DNA of 64,000 bases from Saccharopolyspora spinosa NRRL 18395 (GCF_000194155.1 NZ_GL877878.1:2084362-2148361); one strand, 5' to 3'; shown: positions 9,868 to 19,647, counted from the first letter of the stretch. Program-made: numbers and translations. The notes: a model not told the origin generated them from the sequence alone.

Positions 9868-11079
9868 TCAGCCTTCGGACACGAGGGTGAAGCCCGCGGC
9901 TTCGAGTTCGTCGATGACATCCTGGCGATGCTCGGGGCCGCGGGTTTCCAACGAGATCTCGACGTCGACCTCGCCAAGCGCGAGCGCACCGGAGATCCGG
10001 GAGTGCTCGATGTCGAGGACGTTCGCGGAGAGCTCGCCCAGCTTCGCCAGCAGGCCCGCCAGCGAGCCGGGCCGGTCCGGCAGCCGCACCCGCAGCGAGA
10101 GGTAGCGGCCTGCCGAGCTCATGCCATGCCGGATCAGCTGAAGCAGCAGCAACGGGTCGATGTTGCCGCCGGAGAGCACCGCAACGGTCGGCGATGTGAC
10201 CTGCTCGGGATGCTCCAGCAGCGCCGCGACGGCGGCTCCCCCGGCCGGTTCGACCACGAGCTTCGCGCGCTCCAGGCACAGCAGCAGGGCCCGCGACAGG
10301 GCCTCCTCGCTGACCGTCAGCACGCCGTCGACCAACTCAGCCACGTGCGCGAACGGCACCGGACCCGGCTCGCCGACAGCGATCCCGTCGGCCATCGTCT
10401 GGGTTTCGGCCAGCCGCACCGGTTTGCCCGCCGCCAGCGAAGCCGGCCACGCCGCGGCCTGCTCGGCTTGCACCGCGAGCACCTTCACGTGCGGGTGTTC
10501 GGCCTTGACAGCCGCGGCGATGCCCGCGACCAACCCACCGCCTCCGGTGGGCACCACGATGCTGCGAACTTCGGGGAGCTGGGCCAGGATCTCCAATCCG
10601 ACAGTGCCCTGACCTGCGACTATGTCGGGATGGTCGTAAGGGTGGATGAACTCCGCCCCGGTCTGCCGCGCGTACTCGCGTGCGGCCGCGAGCGTTTCCT
10701 CCAGCTCAGCGCCGTGCAACCTGACGTCGGCGCCGTAGGACTTGGTGGCCGCTAGCTTGGGCAGCGGCACCAGCTCCGGCATGAACACCGTGGCGTGGAT
10801 GCCGAGCAGCGACGCGGCCAGTGCCACACCCTGCGCGTGGTTCCCGGCGCTTGCGGCGACCACCCCGGTGGCACGGAGCGCCTCGTCCAGCGCGAGCAGC
10901 CGCACGTAGGCGCCGCGGAGCTTGAACGAGCCGGTGCGCTGGAGGTTCTCGCACTTGAAGAAGACTTCGCCGCCGCAGTACTCGCCGAGCACCCGGGAAT
11001 GCTCGACGGGGGTGCGCCGCGCGATCCCGGCGAGCTGCTCGTCGGCGGCCCGGATTCGGTCCAGATCGACCAGCGGCAT
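9868..11079 (-). CDS. ilvA: Threonine ammonia-lyase with C-terminal ACT domain
   Basis: PLP enzyme deaminating threonine to 2-oxobutyrate, the first step to isoleucine. In 403 residues it has the PLP lysine in RTGSFKLRGAY (about residue 54), SAGNHAQGVA, the phosphate-binding PTGGGGLVAG (about 180) and an ACT-like domain from about residue 325 (YLSLRVRLPDRPGSLAGLL) for allosteric control. Start 11079 (MPLVDLDRIRAADEQ) fits the family; the longer frame adds an unlikely N-terminus. Convergent with hpd. A serine-preferring or catabolic variant cannot be excluded. Confidence 0.88.
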   Translation of the reverse strand: MPLVDLDRIRAADEQLAGIARRTPVEHSRVLGEYCGGEVFFKCENLQRTGSFKLRGAYVRLLALDEALRATGVVAASAGNHAQGVALAASLLGIHATVFMPELVPLPKLAATKSYGADVRLHGAELEETLAAAREYARQTGAEFIHPYDHPDIVAGQGTVGLEILAQLPEVRSIVVPTGGGGLVAGIAAAVKAEHPHVKVLAVQAEQAAAWPASLAAGKPVRLAETQTMADGIAVGEPGPVPFAHVAELVDGVLTVSEEALSRALLLCLERAKLVVEPAGGAAVAALLEHPEQVTSPTVAVLSGGNIDPLLLLQLIRHGMSSAGRYLSLRVRLPDRPGSLAGLLAKLGELSANVLDIEHSRISGALALGEVDVEISLETRGPEHRQDVIDELEAAGFTLVSEG

Positions 11080-11317
11080 GGGCCAATCGTGCCACCGCGC
11101 AACGCGGGCCACCTGCGGCACTTTCGGTACCCTCGAACGAGCGGCCGGTCACCCGGACCGCACTGCGAGGAAGGCTTGGCAGCCGACGAGGGCTGTGCGG
11201 GGCAAGCTGTCGCGGAGGGGGGCAATGCGCGGTCATCGAGCACTCGTGAACACCGGCCCCGGTGTCGTGCATGCCGCTCGTCCGACGTTGGTGCCGGGGT
11301 CGAACATAGGAGGAAGC

Positions 11318-11569
11318 ATGACGCGGCTGACCCCTATGAACAGCGCGTTCCCGCTGGTCACCGGCCTTGTCACGGCGGCCGCCCTGTCCGGCGTCGCGGT
11401 GTTCGCGGTCCTGCAATCCGGATGCGACGAGCCGGGTTCCTACCGTTCGCAAGACGGCGTGGTGGAGCTGATCGGCGGTTGCCTGAAGCCCGACGACCTC
11501 CCGGTCAATCCCCGGTACCCGACCGACACCCGCCCGCTCGGCAGCAGCGACCCGTCCCTCGAGCGCTGA
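11318..11569 (+). CDS. Small membrane-anchored or secreted protein, function unknown
   Basis: An 83-residue protein with one hydrophobic segment (FPLVTGLVTAAALSGVAVFAVL, about 10-31) followed by a short extracytoplasmic part with two cysteines (SGCDEPGS and IGGCLKPDD) that may pair. ATAGGAGGA lies close upstream of the ATG at 11318. I do not recognise a family. It could be an uncleaved signal anchor. Confidence 0.7.
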   Translation: MTRLTPMNSAFPLVTGLVTAAALSGVAVFAVLQSGCDEPGSYRSQDGVVELIGGCLKPDDLPVNPRYPTDTRPLGSSDPSLER

Positions 11570-11711
11570 TCCCCGGGCCGCGAAACCCCGGTGTGCTCGA
11601 CGTTCGCCCGAAGCTACGTCCCGGAACGCGGAGAGCGGCGATTTCCGCGAAATCGCCGCCCTCCACACGTGCCTGGTGCCCATTTCGCCCGAAATCGACC
11701 AGCCCGCCGGG

Positions 11712-12851
11712 TCAGCCGAGGGCGGTGAGGAGGTCCTCGACCAGGTCGTCGGCTTCTTCGATGCCGACCGACAGCCGCACCAGGTCGGACGGGACCTGCA
11801 GCATCGAGCCCTCGGTGCTGGCGTGCGTCATCCGGCCCGGGTGCTCGATCAGCGACTCCACCCCGCCCAGCGATTCGGCCAGCGTGAACAGCCGGGTGCG
11901 CGAGCAGACCTCCAGCGCCGCCTCCTCGCCGTCGGCGTGGAGGAAGGAGACCATCCCGCCGAAGTGGCGCATCTGCTTCGCCGCCACCTCGTGGCCGGGG
12001 TGCTCCGGCAGGCCCGGGTAGAGCACCTTCGCGACCTTCGGGTGGTCGACCAGCGCGGCGACGATGCGCTCGGCGTTGGCGCTGTGCCGCTCCATCCGCA
12101 CGGCGAGGGTCTTGACGCCGCGCAGCGTCAGGAACGCGTCGAACGGCCCAGGCACCGCGCCCGCCCCGTTCTGCAAGAACGCGACCTGCTCGGCGAGCTC
12201 GTCGTCGGAGGTGACCACAGCGCCACCCACCACGTCGGAATGCCCGCCCAGGTACTTGGTGGTCGAGTGCACCACGACGTTCGCGCCGAGCTCCAACGGC
12301 TGTTGCAGGTACGGCGAGGCGAAGGTGTTGTCCACCACCAGCTTCGTGCCCGCATCGCGGGAGACCTGCGCCAGGGCGGCGATGTCGCCGACGTTGAGCA
12401 GCGGGTTGGTGGGCGTCTCGACCCAGATCACCTTGGTGTTCGGGCGGATCGCCGCCCGAACGGCGTCCACATCGGACACCGGGGCGGGGGTGTACTCGAT
12501 GCCCCAGCCGCTGAGCACCTTGTCCACCAGGCGGAACGTGCCGCCATAGGCGTCGTCCGGGATGACCAGGTGGTCCCCGGGCCGCAAGGTGGCGCGCAGC
12601 ACCGCGTCGGTGGCCGCCATGCCCGAGGCGAACGCACGCCCGTGCCGGCCGCCTTCCAGCGCGGCCAGGCATTCCTCCAGCGCGGTGCGGGTGGGGTTGC
12701 CGGTGCGGGAGTACTCGTAGCCGCCGCGCATGCCACCGACCCCGTCCTGGGCGTAGGTCGACGTGGCATGGATCGGCACGATCACCGAACCGGTCGTAGG
12801 GTCTGCCTCCTGGCCCGCGTGGATGGCGCGGGTGGCAAAGCCGTCACTCAT
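11712..12851 (-). CDS. metB: Cystathionine gamma-synthase/lyase family protein
   Basis: PLP-dependent trans-sulfuration enzyme of 379 residues. The PLP lysine is in VVHSTTKYLGGHSDVVGG (about residue 195) and the cofactor-binding SRTGNPTR, ASGMAA and VDNTFASP are present. Start 12851 (MSDGFATRAIHAGQE) is the standard family N-terminus; an upstream extension with unrelated composition was discarded. It lies in the same block as cbs, so the two can interconvert homocysteine and cysteine via cystathionine. This mirrors metB-pra-cysM2 in mycobacteria. Synthase versus lyase activity cannot be separated by sequence alone. Confidence 0.92.
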   Translation of the reverse strand: MSDGFATRAIHAGQEADPTTGSVIVPIHATSTYAQDGVGGMRGGYEYSRTGNPTRTALEECLAALEGGRHGRAFASGMAATDAVLRATLRPGDHLVIPDDAYGGTFRLVDKVLSGWGIEYTPAPVSDVDAVRAAIRPNTKVIWVETPTNPLLNVGDIAALAQVSRDAGTKLVVDNTFASPYLQQPLELGANVVVHSTTKYLGGHSDVVGGAVVTSDDELAEQVAFLQNGAGAVPGPFDAFLTLRGVKTLAVRMERHSANAERIVAALVDHPKVAKVLYPGLPEHPGHEVAAKQMRHFGGMVSFLHADGEEAALEVCSRTRLFTLAESLGGVESLIEHPGRMTHASTEGSMLQVPSDLVRLSVGIEEADDLVEDLLTALG

Positions 12852-13077
12852 GTGGAGCAGCGTACGACCCGGCCTTCGCAACGGCGCATCCGGCAGCCGA
12901 ACTCCCGGCCGCAACGGCCTGCTTGGGCGAGCGCGCCTCGACAACAGGATTGGCGCCGCCGCATCAACAGCCAGCTTCCGTACCGCAAAAATAGAGCAAT
13001 TTACATTCATCTACGCGACGGAGAGAAACTGGTTCGCCAGGAGCGGATTTCCGCAATTGTCGCAATAAGTCACCATT

Positions 13078-13302
13078 TTGGGACCGCCCCCCCCTAGCGT
13101 CAGCGCCGTAATCAAACGTAAGCCCGGGAGTCAATCTGAGATAAAACAGAAGAAGGCGATAACTGCTCCCCTGAAGAGTTTCTCACCCGCAACGCTCGCA
13201 AGCATGACGCTGATCGCACCGGCAAATCCCGCAGCGGAACCGCAGCGGGTGACGACCTACTTTGATGCTGTGCGGCAATTTGGAGACGACAACTTTTTCT
13301 GA
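13078..13302 (+). CDS. Possible small protein of unknown function
   Basis: An open frame of 74 codons, lower in GC than its neighbours, ending RVTTYFDAVRQFGDDNFF just before a strong hairpin. It has no clear ribosome site and no recognised domain. The position ahead of the terminator and between metB and the Pro-rich gene makes it plausible; it may equally be chance. Confidence 0.3.
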   Translation: MGPPPPSVSAVIKRKPGSQSEIKQKKAITAPLKSFSPATLASMTLIAPANPAAEPQRVTTYFDAVRQFGDDNFF

Positions 13303-13318
13303 TCAGAGGAATTGAAGA

Positions 13319-13352
13319 AGCGTGGCCCCGGACAGAAGTCCGGGGCCACGCT
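13319..13352. terminator. Strong hairpin terminator
   Basis: Perfect 15-bp arms AGCGTGGCCCCGGAC and GTCCGGGGCCACGCT around an AGAA loop, 22 bp past the stop of the minus-strand Pro-rich gene. Confidence 0.85.
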
Positions 13353-13374
13353 CGTCGACTCAATCATCAGCGAT

Positions 13375-14415
13375 TTACCACTGCGGGGGCTGCGGCGGCT
13401 GCTGCCCGCCGACGGGCGGGAAACCACCGGGCTGCTGGCCCGGCTGGCCGAACTGCTGCGGCGGCGCCTGCTGACCGAACTGCTGCGGCTGGCCGAACGG
13501 CTGCGGCTGGGCCGGCTGCTGCGGCTGACCGAACTGCTGCGGCTGGGCTGGCTGGCCAAAGCCGCCCTGCGGCGGCTGGCCGTAACCACCGGCGACCGGC
13601 GCTGGCGCACCAGCCTTCACCTTCATCCCTTGCGTGGTGGACGGCAGCCACCACAACACCAGAATCGCGGCACCGATCAAAAATGTGACGATCCCGGAGA
13701 GGACGGCACCCTGCACGATGTTGACGATGGCGCCAATGACGGCCAGGCCGGACATCACCGTGACCAGGATCCGTCCCCACTGCTTGCCCTTGCCGCCGAA
13801 CAAGGCACCGGTGATCCACAGGCCACCCATGACCAGAACCAACAGGATGATGATGATCCCGTATACCGGAACGAACGCCAGTGCGGCAATGCCGCCGATA
13901 AGACCGAAGATCACGGAAAGCGCAGCGAGACCGATCGTGACCCACTGCGCCACCGGCAGCGTGCCAAGACTTCCCTGGCCCGACTGGGCGGGCTGGCCGT
14001 AGGCGGCCTGGGGCGCCGGGGCGCCGAAGCCGGCCTGTGCCTGCGGCGCCGGGAAGCCGCCGCTCGGCGGGCCCGACTGCGGCGGCTGCGCCGGGAAACC
14101 GCCGGGCTGGCTCTGGGTGCCCGGCTGCTGGTACATGGGCTGCGGGGGCTGCATCGACGGCGGCACCATCGCGGTCGCCTCCGCACCGCCGCCCTGACCG
14201 GCCAGGCCTGGCTGCTGGTACATGGGCTGCGGCGGCTGCATCGACGGCGGCACGACCTGCGTTGAGTCGGACGGCGGCTGCTGGCCCTGCGCCTGCACAG
14301 GTCGGACGACCTGGGTCGCGTCGCTGCCAGCCTGGTTGGGGTCCTGCGGGTCCATCCGGTTCGAAATGGGGTCCGAACCCTGCTGACCGCCGTCCGGCGG
14401 CTGCGGAGAGCTCAT
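13375..14415 (-). CDS. Pro/Gln-rich DUF4870-like membrane protein (Pra-like)
   Basis: A 346-residue protein. A long Pro/Gln-rich N-terminal region (residues 1-160) contains PPSMQPPQPMYQQPG twice. The hydrophobic core has about four helices (WVTIGLAALSVIFGLIGGI, FVPVYGIIIILLVLVMGGL, ILVTVMSGLAVIGAIVNIV, VTFLIGAAILVLWWL). The tail is a repeat of (Q)FGQP units. GAGGAGTAGGA precedes the ATG at 14415. It matches the architecture and position of M. tuberculosis Pra (Rv1078, proline-rich antigen) between metB and cbs. The biochemical role is unknown. Confidence 0.85.
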   Translation of the reverse strand: MSSPQPPDGGQQGSDPISNRMDPQDPNQAGSDATQVVRPVQAQGQQPPSDSTQVVPPSMQPPQPMYQQPGLAGQGGGAEATAMVPPSMQPPQPMYQQPGTQSQPGGFPAQPPQSGPPSGGFPAPQAQAGFGAPAPQAAYGQPAQSGQGSLGTLPVAQWVTIGLAALSVIFGLIGGIAALAFVPVYGIIIILLVLVMGGLWITGALFGGKGKQWGRILVTVMSGLAVIGAIVNIVQGAVLSGIVTFLIGAAILVLWWLPSTTQGMKVKAGAPAPVAGGYGQPPQGGFGQPAQPQQFGQPQQPAQPQPFGQPQQFGQQAPPQQFGQPGQQPGGFPPVGGQQPPQPPQW

Positions 14416-14516
14416 CGGGTGTCCTACTCCTCGAGGCGTAAAGCAAAAATCCTGGGCATGCGATGACACACGCTAGCTGATCGACCAGCAGCGTAGTGCC
14501 GTTCTGTAACAAGTCG

Positions 14517-15884
14517 TCATCGGCCAGCGATGAAACCGAGCACATCTTGTCGGGTCACCACGCCCGCGGGCTTCCCGTCGATCAGCACCATTGCCCCGTC
14601 GGCCCCGGCCAGCGCGGCCATCGCGGCGCTGATCTCCTCGCCCGCACCGATGGTCGGCAGCGGCGGCGACATGTGCAGTTCGACCCGGTCCGCGAGGTTC
14701 GCGCGGCCGGCGAACAGCGCGTCGAGCAGGTCCCGCTCGTTGACCGCGCCGACCACCTCGGCGGCCATGATCGGCGGCTCCGCGCTTACCACCGGCATCT
14801 GCGAGACGCCGAACTCGCGCAGGATCGCGACCGCCTCGGCGACGGTCTCGTTCGGGTGAACGTGCACCAGGTCTGGGATGGTGCCGTCCTTGCGGCGCAG
14901 CACGTCGCCGACCGACCCGCCGCCGTGGTCCGGGGACAGGAAGCCGTAGGAGGCCATCCAGGAGTCGTTGAAGACCTTCGTCAGGTAACCGCGGCCGCCG
15001 TCGGGCAGCAGCACGACGATCACGTCGTCCGGGCCGGTCTTCTCGGCGATCTTCAGGGCCGCCGCGACCGCCATTCCGCAGGAACCGCCGACCAGCAGCG
15101 CCTCCTCGCGGGCCAGGCGGCGGGTCATCTCGAAGGAGTCGGCGTCGGAGACCGCCACGATCTCGTCGCAGATGTCCCGGTCGTAGGTGGTCGGCCAGAA
15201 GTCCTCGCCGACGCCTTCCACCAGGTAGGGCCGCCCGTTGCCGCCGGAGTAGACCGAGCCCTCCGGGTCGGCGCCGATGACCTGCACCCGGCCGTCGGAG
15301 ACCTTCTTGAGGTAGTCGCCGGTGCCGGAGATGGTGCCACCGGTGCCGATGCCGGCCACGAAGTGCGTCACCTTACCGCCGGTCTGCTCCCAGATCTCCG
15401 GGCCGGTGGAGTGCACGTGCGATTCCGGGTTGGCCGGGTTCGCGTACTGGTTCGGCTTCCAGGCGCCCTCGATCTCCTGGACCAAGCGGTCGGAGACGTT
15501 GTAGTAGGAGTCCGGGTGCTCCGGCGGCACTGCCGTCGGGCACACCACGACCTCCGCGCCGTAGGCCTTGAGGACGTTGCGCTTGTCCTCGCTGACCTTG
15601 TCCGGGCAGACGAACACGCAGCGGTAGCCCTTGCGCTGGGCGACCATCGCCAGCCCCACCCCGGTGTTGCCGGAGGTCGGCTCGACGATGGTGCCGCCCG
15701 GGCGCAGTTCGCCGGACGCCTCCGCGGCCTCGATCATGCGCAGCGCGATGCGGTCCTTCACGCTACCGCCGGGGTTCAGGTACTCGACCTTGGCAAGCAC
15801 CGGGGTCTGCCCGGTGGCCACCGCGTTAAGCCGCACCAGCGGTGTGTTGCCCACCAGTTCGGTGACGTGCTCGACGTAGTCCAC
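14517..15884 (-). CDS. cbs: Cystathionine beta-synthase
   Basis: Condenses homocysteine and serine to cystathionine. In 455 residues the catalytic domain carries the PLP lysine in NPGGSVKDRIALRM (about residue 42), SGNTGVGLAM, the GIGTGGTISGTG phosphate loop and GGSCGMAVAAAL. Two CBS motifs form the C-terminal part (SVGDVLRRKDGTIPDLVHVH from about 330; LPTIGAGEEISAAMAAL near 415), which in other enzymes bind adenosyl ligands. It works with the nearby metB product. Unlike the human enzyme, there is no heme-binding N-terminal extension. Confidence 0.95.
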   Translation of the reverse strand: MDYVEHVTELVGNTPLVRLNAVATGQTPVLAKVEYLNPGGSVKDRIALRMIEAAEASGELRPGGTIVEPTSGNTGVGLAMVAQRKGYRCVFVCPDKVSEDKRNVLKAYGAEVVVCPTAVPPEHPDSYYNVSDRLVQEIEGAWKPNQYANPANPESHVHSTGPEIWEQTGGKVTHFVAGIGTGGTISGTGDYLKKVSDGRVQVIGADPEGSVYSGGNGRPYLVEGVGEDFWPTTYDRDICDEIVAVSDADSFEMTRRLAREEALLVGGSCGMAVAAALKIAEKTGPDDVIVVLLPDGGRGYLTKVFNDSWMASYGFLSPDHGGGSVGDVLRRKDGTIPDLVHVHPNETVAEAVAILREFGVSQMPVVSAEPPIMAAEVVGAVNERDLLDALFAGRANLADRVELHMSPPLPTIGAGEEISAAMAALAGADGAMVLIDGKPAGVVTRQDVLGFIAGR

Positions 15885-16130
15885 GTCCGGTCCTCGATCC
15901 TTCGTAACTGCTGCTCGCCGTGTGTGACGTCGAGCCTAATCGGCTGGTCACCGGCTAACTCAAGGGACCTGGAACGCGACACATGGTCAGGGAACGATTT
16001 CGGTCCGCGCCGCGTATTGCCTAGTGACGGGGTGTGTTCGCCGCGCGGATCCGGCGCGAAATGGGTGAATAATCCCCATCCCCGTTGGTGCGGCCGCGAC
16101 CCGGCCGCGGTACTGGTGAGGGAGGGCCGA

Positions 16131-17057
16131 ATGATCGCGGCGAAGGCGTTCCGGCTCGCACTGCTGGCGGCGGGCACCGCCGGCGGACTTTCCGGCGCTG
16201 CGTACGGGTTGCTCAACGAGCAGTCCCGGTACGCGCGGCGGGTGATCGGCCCACCGGCCAACGATCCGCTGCGCGCCGACGGCATCCACCTGCCCAGCGG
16301 CGTCGGCCCGGTGCCGCGCCAAGAGCTGCCCGCAGACGTCGAACCGCTGGAGCTCGCCGTGCTGGGCGACTCCGCCGCGGCGGGCCTCGGCGTCGACTTC
16401 CCGGCCGAGCTGCCCGGGGTGCGCCTGGCTCGCGGCCTCGCCGAGGAGCTCGACAGGCCGGTCGCGCTGATCACTCGCGCGATCATCGGCACCACCTCGC
16501 AGGAGTTGGCAGCGCAGGTGGACGCCGCGCTGATCCGCCCGCCGGAGCTGGCGCTGATCATCATCGGGGCCAACGACGTCACCTCGAAGCTGCCGGTGTC
16601 GGCCTGCGCGGAACTGCTCGGCGACGCGGTGCGGCGGCTGGTCGACGCGGGTGTCGCGGTGGTCGTCGGCACCTGCCCGGACCTGGGCGCCATCCGGCCG
16701 ATCCCGCAGCCGCTGCGCTCCGTCGCGCGGCACTGGAGCCTCGCACTCGGTCGCGCGCAGCGGCGCGTGGTGGAGGCGTCCGGCGGGCGCGCGGTACCGC
16801 TGGCGGACCTGCTGTCGCCGGAGTTCCTGGCACGGCCGGGCGAGTTCTTCAGCCCGGACCGGTTCCACCCGTCGGCGGCGGGCTACGAGGCGGCGACGAC
16901 GATCCTGCTCCCGGCGATGTGCGCGGCCCTCGGCGAGTGGGAGGGGGGCCCACTGCCACCCGCTCCCACCAGGTCGAAGGCGGCTGAGGCACGCCGTCCG
17001 ACCAGCCGGATCGTGGCCCGGCTCAACCGGCGGCTGCACCTCCGCGCGGACTCCTGA
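16131..17057 (+). CDS. Exported SGNH/GDSL-type hydrolase
   Basis: A 308-residue protein with an N-terminal signal or anchor (KAFRLALLAAGTAGGLSGAAYGLL). The catalytic Ser block is VLGDSAAAGLGVD (about residue 84), the Asn block is IIIGANDVTSK (about 150) and the Asp/His block is FFSPDRFHPSAAGYEAA (about 245), giving a complete SGNH esterase triad. The C-terminal extension is basic. GGGAGGG lies just before the ATG at 16131. Same position as M. tuberculosis Rv1075c beside cbs. Probably a cell-envelope esterase; substrate unknown. Confidence 0.9.
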   Translation: MIAAKAFRLALLAAGTAGGLSGAAYGLLNEQSRYARRVIGPPANDPLRADGIHLPSGVGPVPRQELPADVEPLELAVLGDSAAAGLGVDFPAELPGVRLARGLAEELDRPVALITRAIIGTTSQELAAQVDAALIRPPELALIIIGANDVTSKLPVSACAELLGDAVRRLVDAGVAVVVGTCPDLGAIRPIPQPLRSVARHWSLALGRAQRRVVEASGGRAVPLADLLSPEFLARPGEFFSPDRFHPSAAGYEAATTILLPAMCAALGEWEGGPLPPAPTRSKAAEARRPTSRIVARLNRRLHLRADS

Positions 17058-17076
17058 TCCCACCCCAAGCGACGTA

Positions 17077-17163
17077 CTGACCGGTCGGTTTGCCTCTTGC
17101 CCGGTGACTGCCATCACCGCCAAGATGGGGGCGCCGGTCTTAAAGTGACCGTTCGGTAGGTCA
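17077..17163. promoter_or_regulatory. Two operator-like palindromes before the thiolase gene
   Basis: CTGACCGGTCGGT at 17079-17091 is a near palindrome centred on GACCGGTC, and TGACC-N8-GGTCA lies at 17146-17163. Both resemble sites used by TetR-family lipid-catabolism repressors. No regulator gene is adjacent, so a trans-acting factor would be needed. Confidence 0.35.
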
Positions 17164-17230
17164 TGTCGCCTGAGAGGCGCTGACGAGCGCGGCGTCCCGC
17201 CCGCCAGCGACCGCGGACAAAGGAGTTCCC

Positions 17231-18451
17231 ATGCCCGAAGCAGTGATCGTCGCCACCGCGCGATCCCCCATCGGCCGAGCCGGCAAGGGGTCGCTGAAGG
17301 ACCTCCGGCCCGACGACCTCACCGCGCAGATCATCCGCGCCGCGCTGGACAAGGTGCCCGAGCTGGACCCGGCCGACATCGACGACCTGATGCTGGGCTG
17401 CGGGCTGCCCGGCGGCGAGCAGGGCTACAACATGGCGCGCGTGGTGGCCGTGCTGCTCGGCTACGACCAGCTGCCCGGCACCACCGTCACCCGCTACTGC
17501 TCGTCGAGCCTGCAGACCACGCGGATGGCCCTGCACGCGATCAAGGCCGGCGAGGGTGACGTGTTCATCAGCGCCGGGGTCGAGATGGTGTCCCGGTTCG
17601 CAAAGGGCAACTCCGACTCGCTCGAGGACACGAAGAACCCCCTGTTCGCCGACGCGCAGGCGCGCACCCAGCAGACCGCCGAGCAGGGCGCGGACTCCTG
17701 GACCGACCCGCGGACCTTCGACAAGATTCCCGACTCCTACATCCCGATGGGGCAGACGGCCGAGAACCTCGCCCGGCTCAAGGGAGTCAGCCGCGACGAG
17801 ATGGACGATTTCGGCGTCCGCTCGCAGAACCTGGCCGAGAAGGCGATCGCCAACGGCTTCTGGAGCCGCGAGATCATCCCGGTCACCACCCCCGACGGCA
17901 AGGTCGTCGACGCCGACGACGGCCCTCGCGCGGGCGTGACCAAGGAGGGCGTCTCCGGGCTCAAGCCGGTGTTCCGCCCCGACGGCCGGATCACCGCGGG
18001 CAACTGCTGCCCGCTCAACGACGGCGCCGCCGCCCTGGTGATCATGAGCGACACCAAGGCCAAGCAGCTCGGTCTGACCCCGCTGGCGCGGGTCGTGTCA
18101 ACCGGCGTTTCCGGCCTGTCGCCGGAGATCATGGGCCTCGGCCCGGTGGAGGCCTCCAAGCAGGCCCTGAAGCGGGCCGGGCTGGGCATCGACGACATCG
18201 ACCTAGTGGAGATCAACGAGGCGTTCGCCGCCCAGGTGATCCCGTCCTACCAGGACCTGGGCATCCCGCTGGAGAAGCTGAACGTCAACGGCGGCGCGAT
18301 CGCGGTGGGGCACCCGTTCGGCATGACCGGCGCCCGTATCACGACGACGCTGATCAACTCGCTGCAGTGGCACGACAAGCAGTTCGGCCTGGAAACCATG
18401 TGCGTCGGCGGGGGCCAAGGCATGGCAATGGTCCTGGAACGCCTCAGCTGA
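17231..18451 (+). CDS. Acetyl-CoA C-acetyltransferase (thiolase)
   Basis: A 406-residue thiolase that cleaves or forms 3-ketoacyl-CoA. The acylated cysteine is in [14 protein letters not shown] (about residue 93), and the other catalytic residues lie in INEAFAAQV (about 330), [12 protein letters not shown] (His about 362) and the C-terminal CVGGGQGMA (Cys about 393). AAAGGAG precedes the ATG. The synteny partner is M. tuberculosis fadA3 (Rv1074c). A degradative role with TetR-type control is likely. Confidence 0.93.
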   Translation: MPEAVIVATARSPIGRAGKGSLKDLRPDDLTAQIIRAALDKVPELDPADIDDLMLGCGLPGGEQGYNMARVVAVLLGYDQLPGTTVTRYCSSSLQTTRMALHAIKAGEGDVFISAGVEMVSRFAKGNSDSLEDTKNPLFADAQARTQQTAEQGADSWTDPRTFDKIPDSYIPMGQTAENLARLKGVSRDEMDDFGVRSQNLAEKAIANGFWSREIIPVTTPDGKVVDADDGPRAGVTKEGVSGLKPVFRPDGRITAGNCCPLNDGAAALVIMSDTKAKQLGLTPLARVVSTGVSGLSPEIMGLGPVEASKQALKRAGLGIDDIDLVEINEAFAAQVIPSYQDLGIPLEKLNVNGGAIAVGHPFGMTGARITTTLINSLQWHDKQFGLETMCVGGGQGMAMVLERLS

Positions 18452-18479
18452 TTCAAACGATGACGCGATGAGCGAAGAG

Positions 18480-18515
18480 CACCTTTGACCAACACACCGC
18501 ACTCGGTCAAAGGTG
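18480..18515 (+). terminator. Hairpin after the thiolase gene
   Basis: Arms CACCTTTGACC and GGTCAAAGGTG, perfect over 11 bp, with a 14-nt loop; starts 29 bp after the stop codon. Confidence 0.7.
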
Positions 18516-18549
18516 TCCTTCACTCCGAAAAGATCCCATAAAACGACAA

Positions 18550-18592
18550 GAAACGGGCCCCTCCGTCCAACATGGACAGTTGGGCCCGTTTC
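18550..18592. terminator. Second hairpin in the 18.5-kb gap
   Basis: Arms GAAACGGGCCC and GGGCCCGTTTC (11 bp perfect) with a smaller GTCCA-ACA-TGGAC hairpin in the loop. The rest of the gap to 18858 holds no convincing gene. Confidence 0.65.
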
Positions 18593-18858
18593 GGCGGCCG
18601 CTGGCAGACCCTGCAATCAACTACTGCAAGCGCCGCCGCGACCTTGACGGCTGGCGCTGCCTGGGGCCGTCGCAAGCGGCGAAGCCGCTTGGCCCACCCC
18701 ACAACCGGCACCGCCACGGGTTCTCAGACGTCGTCTGGCGAGGACAGTCCCGAAGCCGCGTATGTGCTCATACGGAAATCGGGGATCCCGAAGCCAGACG
18801 GCGTCTGAGGTTCCGCCACCCGCACCGCTACGCAAAGCGAGTCTGGAAATACTCCTTG

Positions 18859-19647
18859 TCAGTCGCTGCTCTGGAAGTAGGAGAGCAGGCGGAGGATCTC
18901 CAGGTAGAGCCAGACCAGGGTGGTCATCAGGCCGAAGGCGATGTACCAGGCGAACTTGGCGTCCACGCCGCCCTTGATCGCCTTGTCCGCCGCGTCGAAG
19001 TCCAGCAGGAAGCTGAACGCCGCGATCCCGATGCACAGCAGGCTGAACGCGATGGCGAGCCCGCCGCCGTCGCGCAGCCCCAGGCCGCCGGGGGTGAAGA
19101 AGCTGGCGATCAGGTTGACCAGCATCAGCACCACGACACCGGCCACCGCGCCGATGATCCACTTGGTCAGCTTCGGGGTGACGCGGATCGCACCCGTCTT
19201 GTAGACCACCAGCATGGCTGCGAAGACACCGATGGTGCCCGCGATGGCCTGGATGATGATCCCCGGGGAGAACAGCGCGCCGAACACGTAGCTGATCCCG
19301 CCGAGGAACACACCCTCCACGGCCGAGTAGGCGATGACCAGCGCCGGGCTGACCTTCTTCTTGAAGATGATGACCAGCGAGATCACCAGGCCGACGATCG
19401 CGGCCGGCAGCGCCAGCGCGACGGCCGGCGGTCCGACCAGGTAGGTCAGCGTGCCGGTGATCACCGCCAGACCGAGGGTGATCGCGGTCTTGGTGACCAC
19501 GTCGTCGATCGTCATCGGTCGCGCGGTCTGCAGCGGCGCAGCCGGCGCCTGGCCGAAGGGTGCGGTCTGCCCCTGGCCGTAGTTGAAGTTCGCGTAACCG
19601 CCGGCTGTCGGCAGGTTGCGGAACGCTGGGTTGCTCGTTGTGCGCAA
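18859..19647 (-). CDS. Bax1-I/YccA-family multi-pass membrane protein
   Basis: A 262-residue protein. A 45-residue Gly/Ala/Gln-rich cytosolic N-terminus is followed by seven predicted helices, from KTAITLGLAVITGTLTYLV through SAVEGVFLGGISYVFGALF to WYIAFGLMTTLVWLYLEILRLL. The final helix pattern and the conserved EGVFLGGIS are typical of BAX-inhibitor-1-like proteins (pH-sensitive calcium-leak channels in characterised bacterial homologues). The TTG start at 19647 is chosen because AGGAGG lies five bases upstream; the ATG inside that spacer is out of frame. Monocistronic. Confidence 0.88.
   Translation of the reverse strand: MRTTSNPAFRNLPTAGGYANFNYGQGQTAPFGQAPAAPLQTARPMTIDDVVTKTAITLGLAVITGTLTYLVGPPAVALALPAAIVGLVISLVIIFKKKVSPALVIAYSAVEGVFLGGISYVFGALFSPGIIIQAIAGTIGVFAAMLVVYKTGAIRVTPKLTKWIIGAVAGVVVLMLVNLIASFFTPGGLGLRDGGGLAIAFSLLCIGIAAFSFLLDFDAADKAIKGGVDAKFAWYIAFGLMTTLVWLYLEILRLLSYFQSSD

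Noticed and set aside
12852-13077. N-terminal extension of MetB to 13010
   Set aside because: MSDGFATRAIHAGQE is the normal family start, and the extension has unrelated composition.
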